A DNA stretch of 29,378 bases, taken from the NCBI GenBank assembly GCA_011065225.1, contig JAAKFC010000001.1, positions 1 to 29,378 of the forward strand, written 5' to 3'. The notes beneath the pieces were generated by a model. The model made no database searches and was not told where the DNA came from. It was given only the letters and a program-made list of their open reading frames with translations. The DNA is from Chlamydiota bacterium (GTDB taxonomy: Bacteria; Chlamydiota; Chlamydiia; Chlamydiales; Rhabdochlamydiaceae). Each line of letters opens with the position of its first letter. Position 1 is the stretch's first letter. Below, piece after piece: positions 25,601-29,378 of the stretch. Both the position numbers and the translations under genes were made by a program.

Positions 25601-26086
25601 GTTCCCGTTATTCATAAGGGCAATACTCAGGCATCAGATGAGGAAGTAGCTGAAATTGCAAGTCTAACTAAAGAATTGATTGGTCGAATTTTTAGAGGGA
25701 ATGATGGACAAAAGCGAATAGTTGACTGGAACGATATTCTTTTTGTAGCTCCTTACAACTTCCAAGTTCGAAAACTTAAGAAAGCCTTGGGAGAGCAGGC
25801 TAAAGTGGGAAGTATTGATAAATTTCAAGGCCAAGAAGCTCCAATTGTATTTCTTAGCATGTGCTCCAGCGATGCTGGTGAATCACCTAGAGGGTTAAAA
25901 TTTTTGTTAGATAAGCATCGTATTAATGTAGCTATCTCCAGAGCGCAAAGCCTTGTTATTGTGGTGGGTAGCCCAAGTCTTGGCAATGCTGTGGTTGGAA
26001 ATGTCGAGGAATTAGAGTTAGTTAGTTTATTTCAGTCCCTATGCTCTATTGGTTCGGCCAAGCCAACGTTTTCTAATCAGGCTTAG
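22649..26086 (+). CDS. RecB-like nuclease/RNase H-like/SF1 helicase fusion (TM0106 type)
   Basis: A 1,145-residue DNA-processing enzyme; the ATG at 22649 is preferred over a TTG nine codons earlier. Part 1 (to about 200) is a RecB-like PD-(D/E)XK domain: GIAHEIRIKEG, then FADFLVKV and EVWDAKHSKH with the D-x-K signature and QLCCYAEML. Part 2 (about 317-520) is a DEDD/RNase H-like exonuclease: DVFFDIEGFPY, YLLGCVYFDD, HYAKYEIDA and RDYNIDDCEST. Part 3 is an SF1 helicase: Walker A GPPGSGKS (near 758), LFIDEAGQV (near 864), MGDQMQLGQP, TYRMHSAIN, VGSIDKFQGQE (near 1053) and INVAISRAQS (near 1091). All key residues look intact. The combination is known as TM0106-type nuclease-helicase and is often found in accessory DNA. 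Roles in repair or in defence are both possible. Its 3' end overlaps a convergent pseudogene by 14 bp. Confidence 0.85.
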   Translation: MHKKNGSYFYSPSDLIQFVESPFASWMDRYSLDYPDVSSVKDVPDPMKDSLRRKGIAHEIRIKEGFKEQGLDVVQIQAEDIEESYKATFSEMEKGRDVIHQARLEMGEFAGFADFLVKVPGASDLGEYHYEVWDAKHSKHLKPSHVVQLCCYAEMLEIVQGRSPEQIVVVLGTGEKKILRAKNYFYYYREIKQNFLKTQNNFNPKNMPNPADSKGWGDWSSHANNLLIERDHLLQIAGITRSQIKKLNQMDIWTMWQLIETDVQNVKWINHSIFMGLKKQATIQKISSSQSKPHYEVLIPLDDEKRGLSLLPPHSSLDVFFDIEGFPYHENGLEYLLGCVYFDDLGNRDYKDFWAHSREQEREAFREFITWVYDRWLRDPSMHIYHYAKYEIDACRRLMGRFGICENEVDQLLRNEVFVDLYKVVKGGVVIGETRYSIKNVERLYRGKRRTEVGSGSESVVLYEKWDNLHENCKEVDAWRASKLLNDIRDYNIDDCESTQELVLWLRKRQKEFNITYRGKVEVCKPEVQEEITETIKLRDKLLFRASTSTNARFTDLENNLAGMLEFHRRESKPVFWRMYDRLGLSDEELLDDDDCLAFCKRTKREAFKPSARARNLAYEYSFDILQEFKGATKKFFVLGVENTNGETDRVTYVSEMSDLESGLIVVQSKQEPKPNISLVPYEFVSPKPIPQALYEIAAAYESGQLQRCAIIDFLARSKPVIKDHQGGPIAASKHPVEKMDQILKAIRNLNNSYLTIQGPPGSGKSYTGKFMIAELVKDGFKVGISSNSHKAINNLLLLTAKHCKEKEIEATFACTKETEPSLIDEGIAIIKNEDLADSIKPGCVLGTTAWGFAREDMVNQLDYLFIDEAGQVGVANLVAMSRCAKNFILMGDQMQLGQPTQGDHPADSGLSALDYLLKNAPTISEEMGVFLGTTYRMHSAINDFISEYIYEGKLTSHPNNERRIIELPSGYDGKLNKEAGIIYVPVIHKGNTQASDEEVAEIASLTKELIGRIFRGNDGQKRIVDWNDILFVAPYNFQVRKLKKALGEQAKVGSIDKFQGQEAPIVFLSMCSSDAGESPRGLKFLLDKHRINVAISRAQSLVIVVGSPSLGNAVVGNVEELELVSLFQSLCSIGSAKPTFSNQA

Positions 26087-26345
26087 AGTCAACAATTTTC
26101 AGGATACTAAGAGCATTTTCATTACCTATTAAAGCCTCTTGAACGATTCTTGTATCAAGCTTCCATGGCTTCTCATATTGAGCCAAAATCGCTACAGCAT
26201 ATTTACTACCCTAAATAGCCTCAGTGACTAGAAGGTCTTTGATTGTGAATTCCTTCCATGCCATGTATCCAGCAAATGAGATTAATACTGCCAATATCAG
26301 GATGGGGAAGGAGAAATATTTAAGAATTTTTCGAAAGTTTTCCAT
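26073..26345 (-). pseudogene. Small membrane-anchored protein with in-frame amber stop
   Basis: A 90-codon frame opens at an ATG (26345) with AAGGG seven bases upstream. It reads MENFRKILKYFSFPILILAV (one membrane segment), ...WKEFTIKDLLVTEAI, then TAG (26213-26211), then GSKYAVAILAQYEKPWKLDT and onward to a second stop at 26075-26073. The reading is protein-like on both sides of the amber codon, so a single point mutation broke it, unless the stop is read through. No family is known to me. It is the last gene of the minus-strand tra-edge cluster. Confidence 0.55.
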
Positions 26346-26540
26346 AGATAGCCCTTTTTACAAGTTGTAGTGGGATTATGGCTAAGATCTGATTTTGTAG
26401 TAAGATGTAGGTTGTTTTTAAACTCCCATTTGTTCACGGACTTTGACTATCATAGTGGTATTTGCAGCTTTTGGGCTTCCCTCCATGTAGAATCTGGTGC
26501 TGGAAGCCCTCAATGCCAATTTTTACGAAACGAACCCATT

Positions 26541-27240
26541 TTAGATATTGGAATGTATGTCCACCGCTATTGGGGCAAGCACCGATTGTCCTTGTCTCAT
26601 TCCTTGAATCCACTTACGGATAGAAAAGGATTGGGCGGTATCCTCAAGATAACTGAAGCAGTCTACAAAACTCGCTGCGGTGGAGCGAATAGAGGTGGCT
26701 GTCTTTTCAGATTTTGGATCGAGAAGGGAAAGTGCTCTGGTTTCATGATGATGAGATGCTTGGAGCTCATCAAAGAGTTGTTCGAGGGGCTCTTCTAGCA
26801 GAAGTTTGAGTAGTTTTTTTGTGCTTTTCTCCCCTTCTCGATCTAGGTGTTCCAAAACAATGGCAAAGATTGTTTGTGCGGATGTAGACCAAAAAGGGTC
26901 ATGCGATGTTTGGGGAATCAGGCTTTTTGCTATCTCTTTGTAGTGATAAGGCTCTTTACACTCTGCCCAGGGATGCCAAGGGGTGGATCGCTCATCAAAG
27001 GGATTCAAGAGAATGTCATGTCCTTCCCGAAAATAACTCTGAACAAAAACACCTGTAGTGTCGACAATGACAGCTTTTTGGTTTTTCTCACGGATTTGAG
27101 GGAGTAGGTGATGAAAACAATTGGTCTTTCCACTCCCCGTCGTTCCAGTGATAAGGAAGTGCTGAGTTTCTGAATCTTTTACAATAGGAAGGGGCCCTAA
27201 ATGCTAGGCCGAATGTCCCGTTCTTCAAATATTTAAACAT
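26541..27240 (-). pseudogene. traD: F-type coupling protein TraD, broken copy
   Basis: A fragment of the type IV coupling protein ATPase that feeds DNA into an F-like secretion channel. The start has a good Shine-Dalgarno (AAGGAGAAG) and ATG at 27240, but after about 14 codons the frame shifts. The neighbouring frame, beyond an in-frame TAG, gives GPLPIVKDSETQHFLITG and TTGSGKTNCFHHLLPQ (Walker A), then AVIVDTTGVFVQSYFREG, LNPFDERSTPWHPWAEC, and on to FSIRKWIQ. There the TraD similarity ends and about 20 unrelated residues follow. The N-terminal membrane helices and the Walker B half are missing. The DNA from 26540 to 26346 shows only short broken frames. The C-terminus of another TraD(F) enters at the right edge, so this is a decayed duplicate. 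Confidence 0.8.
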
Positions 27241-27363
27241 ATCGCTTCTCCTTCTTTAATTCATTTTGCATAGAAAAATAATGGTATTATATCAGAGTAA
27301 CCGGAAATAAAAAACATAAAATAGATCAATTAAATTATTTAGTCAAGAGTTTTGTCTGATATT

Positions 27364-27655
27364 TTACGCTGCAGAGAGACCGGCTTTTACCCAGGCTAGA
27401 ATGCTTATAGAAAATGTTTGAGAGGCGTCACCTGGACTTTTAGTATGTGGGGCTGGCCAGGGGCGGAGATTTGGGTATAGCTGTATCCAAAAAGAGTATC
27501 GGTTTTTTCCTGCCTCATCGAAATCTGCAAATTGAAAAATAATAATCCAGATCAGAAAAAAATTGAGGAACCTTTTCCTCTGCTACCAAATGATATGCCA
27601 GCATGCCCAGATAAAACTTATCGAAGAAAAGAGCACGGCCAAAGATGAAAAAGTT
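27364..27655 (-). pseudogene. Remnant of an unidentified gene with one frameshift
   Basis: Two overlapping minus-strand frames read as one protein: VKLPNFFIFGRALFFDKFYL and GMLAYHLVAEEKVPQFFSDL in one, then FADFDEAGKNRYSFWIQLYP and ASQTFSISILAWVKAGLSAA to a stop in the other, with the shift in the middle near 27530. Composition is protein-like, with many aromatics. I cannot assign it. It lies between the broken TraD copy and the secreted-protein gene, all on the same strand. Confidence 0.4.
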
Positions 27656-27674
27656 GGGGAGCTTCACCCTATTT

Positions 27675-27700
27675 ATCTACACCTTCTTCAAGGTGTAGAT
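27675..27700. terminator. Strong hairpin overlapping the stop of the secreted-protein gene
   Basis: A perfect 11-bp inverted repeat, ATCTACACCTT-CTTC-AAGGTGTAGAT on the plus strand. On the minus strand the TGA stop of the 27688-28065 gene lies in its loop. No T-run follows in either direction, so it may act as an RNA-stability element or a non-canonical terminator. Confidence 0.45.
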
Positions 27701-28065
27701 TTAGAAAAAGAGGGATTTGTCCAATGTAACTCATAGGAGACTTTTTCCCCTTTTTCCCCGTGTATGGTAATAGTAGCATCTCCTTCTGGGCAGCCTTTTA
27801 CTGCTGGTGAAGAGCTTAGCATCATATATTCTGTCGGGGACATAACCACGTCACTTTCGATCACTTCGTGGAGAGATTTTGAGCATATGTGAAGTTTTTC
27901 ACCTGGATCGAAGCCAGAAACCTTGAAAAGATAAAAATCTATATTTTCCATACTCGTAAGAAGTTCGATTTTAGGATTAAGTGTATTTTCGTTTTTACTA
28001 GAATTGCTAAAACAGGGATTGGAAAGTAAAAAAGAAAGCAAAAATATCGCTAAAAAGTTTTTCAT
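27688..28065 (-). CDS. Small secreted protein, unknown
   Basis: A 125-residue protein. The start is fixed by an ideal ribosome-binding site (AGGAGATAATATG). An upstream in-frame extension to 28209 exists but has no such site and would bury the signal peptide. Residues 1-20 are an export signal (MKNFLAIFLLSFLLSNPCFS). The mature part has two cysteines (HICSKS, KGCPEG) and reads like a small beta-rich domain (DATITIHGEKGEKVSYELHW). No family is recognised. It is downstream of the outer-membrane protein gene on the same strand with 203 bp between, so it probably has its own promoter. Confidence 0.65.
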   Translation of the reverse strand: MKNFLAIFLLSFLLSNPCFSNSSKNENTLNPKIELLTSMENIDFYLFKVSGFDPGEKLHICSKSLHEVIESDVVMSPTEYMMLSSSPAVKGCPEGDATITIHGEKGEKVSYELHWTNPSFSKSTP

Positions 28066-28268
28066 ATTATCTCCTAAAGTAGACGATTTATGGGTTGAAC
28101 AGTTTAATTTTTTTGCCTTGTTTTTCAACAAAAAATTGTTGCTTAGCTGCAAAGGGAGTATAACATCTTTTCTGTTTTTTCCTTGGGGGATATATGGAAA
28201 ACATTCCACCTATAATAGCAGTAGGAATCCAAAATGCATACCATCACCATGAAAACAAAATCTTTTCA

Positions 28269-29066
28269 TCAAAAATTGCACCCAAATTGGAGGCGAATTC
28301 CTAGGATATTGCTAGTATTATTCGCATCAAATTTCAGTAAATATGGATGGAGTTGAATATCCCATTGTTGATCGCATCCTATGTACCAAGTAAAAGGAAT
28401 ACCTACTTCATATCCCCATACATTTCGAATAGATGATTTCACTGATTCAGACTGTATAGCAAAACGGTTTTCCCCTGCGAATACATACATTGTTTTGAGG
28501 TGGAGGCCGACATCAAAATTTTCGGAAAACGCGTGATCTCCTCTTAGCCCTATGGCGCCATAAAACCAATGAGAAAAAGAACTGCTGTTCTTGCAATGAG
28601 GTCTGAGATAATAACCTCCTATTCCAACGAAAGGCACGAGTGTAGTAGAACAAAAAATGGGACTTTGGAATGTATAGCCAAGTCGTTGCTCAAGATGACC
28701 TATCCAAGGGGTTCTTCTGATTTTTTCATGGTATTTGCAGGGAAAATTCCCTTCCCAGAGCGGCGTATAATCTGTTATGCAGACCGTGATATAGCTTATG
28801 CCGATTCCAAACTGCCCTTCTATACCGAAGTAAAAAGCCTTAGTTCTTAGGTAGTCGTAACCTCCTCTAATGCTTCCATAGAAAGCATTTCCAGAGATTT
28901 CTATCCCTTCTATTTCTGAAGTATCAGGTGCAAGGTGATCCCAAAATAGATCTGGACCCACATAAACGCGATGGTATTTTGGTTCACAAATACAGGCAGT
29001 CTCTTCAGCATGTGCAAATGAGAATGTCAGAAGTACAGTTGGTAAAAGATAGGTATAATGTTTCAT
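28269..29066 (-). CDS. Outer-membrane beta-barrel protein
   Basis: A 265-residue protein with a cleavable signal peptide (MKHYTYLLPTVLLTFSFAHA) and a mature part made of alternating amphipathic strands (FYGSIRGGYDYL, FYFGIEGQFGIGISY, LVPFVGIGGYYL, WFYGAIGLRGDHAF, DVGLHLKTMYVF, YEVGIPFTWYIG). It ends NILGIRLQFGCNF, with the C-terminal Phe that BAM-dependent barrels use. Six or more Cys are present, as is common in chlamydial outer-membrane proteins that rely on disulfides instead of peptidoglycan. The fold is similar to small OmpA/Omp85-like barrels of 8-12 strands. GGAG lies 7 bases before the ATG, and only 14 bp separate it from the upstream traD stop, so it sits in the tra operon. It could be a surface component of the transfer apparatus or simply cargo. 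Confidence 0.7.
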   Translation of the reverse strand: MKHYTYLLPTVLLTFSFAHAEETACICEPKYHRVYVGPDLFWDHLAPDTSEIEGIEISGNAFYGSIRGGYDYLRTKAFYFGIEGQFGIGISYITVCITDYTPLWEGNFPCKYHEKIRRTPWIGHLEQRLGYTFQSPIFCSTTLVPFVGIGGYYLRPHCKNSSSFSHWFYGAIGLRGDHAFSENFDVGLHLKTMYVFAGENRFAIQSESVKSSIRNVWGYEVGIPFTWYIGCDQQWDIQLHPYLLKFDANNTSNILGIRLQFGCNF

Positions 29067-29080
29067 TTTTCACTCCAAAT

Positions 29081-29377
29081 TCAGTTTATTTTGCTTATGT
29101 CTTTTTTCAAAAAAGGTAGGGCTAAGATTTTCTCTATCATGCGATATTCAAATCGGATCTTGGTGACGGGGAAGTTGCCTGCAAGCTTTACGTATGCTTC
29201 TAAGTTTTCTAAGGTAAAAAGTTCTGTGGAAGAAATGGTCAGCTTTTCTTTGGTATGCATCGAAAGGTTGACTCCATCACGGATATCATTTGCACCATAG
29301 GAAATCCCCTCTTGCATTTCTATGATTTCTCGTTCCCCAAAAGCTTTTGACATGCGATAGGCAAGTTCTGGGCTTGT
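29081..29377 (-). CDS. traD: F-type coupling protein TraD, C-terminus (5' part off window)
   Basis: An open frame enters from the right edge and ends at 29081. It reads TSPELAYRMSKAFGERE, then EMQEGISYGANDIRDGVNLS, and LEAYVKLAGNFPVTKIRF. This corresponds to the C-terminal part of F-type TraD coupling ATPases (the G-E-x-E-I-x-E ... EGISYGA-x-x-x-RDGV ... LPGxxP block that follows the motor domain). With F-like channel proteins expected further right, this copy is probably the functional one, in contrast to the broken copy at 26541-27240. The outer-membrane protein gene follows 14 bp downstream. Confidence 0.75.
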   Translation of the reverse strand, partial: TSPELAYRMSKAFGEREIIEMQEGISYGANDIRDGVNLSMHTKEKLTISSTELFTLENLEAYVKLAGNFPVTKIRFEYRMIEKILALPFLKKDISKIN

Positions 29378-29378
29378 C

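Noticed and set aside
26370..26798. 142-codon plus-strand frame
   Set aside because: It is antisense to the TraD-like coding sequence, which shows clear family motifs on the minus strand.

Overview
The window is AT-rich DNA from what looks like an obligate or facultative intracellular bacterium, most likely an environmental chlamydia (Simkania/Parachlamydia-like). A rickettsia- or legionella-like host is not excluded. The inference rests on four things: a hybrid Ti-type/F-type conjugation gene set of the kind called RAGE in Rickettsia and also known from chlamydiae, several proteins with paired hydrophobic segments, eukaryote-like protein domains, and heavy gene decay. It is accessory DNA, either a plasmid or an integrated conjugative element. 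I see no ordinary housekeeping operon.

Layout. 1-648 (-): end-truncated MFS transporter. 915-6466 (+): a 1,699-residue secreted Rhs/YD-repeat polymorphic toxin followed, with TAATG coupling, by its probable immunity gene. 6860-11807: divergent traD (Ti type) and a very large relaxase-helicase-toprim TraA around a 163-bp intergenic region that is the likely oriT. 12074-16137: a cargo block with a membrane-anchored caspase-like (clan CD) peptidase candidate, a membrane-anchored EndoG/NUC1-type nuclease, a secreted Cys-containing protein and a membrane protein with a degenerate RING-H2-like finger. 14496-17385 is a decay zone. It holds an internally deleted IS3-type element, a gene cut down to its signal peptide, a ClbS/DfsB pseudogene carrying a TA-target MITE, and a duplicated gene tail.

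17386-18433 holds unknown membrane proteins. 18730-21908 is a possible small cargo unit: a degenerate methyltransferase-specificity domain-Schlafen/AlbA_2 fusion, a divergent Cas4-like nuclease, an HGG-motif protein, a tRNA 3' fragment and GGTGCAC inverted repeats at both sides. 22040-26086: an unknown gene followed by a RecB-like nuclease/RNase H-like/SF1 helicase protein. 26073-29377 (-): the degraded edge of an F-type tra operon. It contains the C-terminus of a TraD coupling protein running in from the right edge, an outer-membrane barrel gene 14 bp behind it, a small secreted protein, two or three pseudogenes and a second, broken TraD copy.

How it fits together: TraA and TraD(Ti) would process oriT, TraD(F) would couple the DNA to an F-like type IV secretion channel encoded outside the window, and the remainder is cargo: an interbacterial toxin, host-directed effector candidates and a possible defence cluster. 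All functions are inferred from motifs read by eye. No database search was run.
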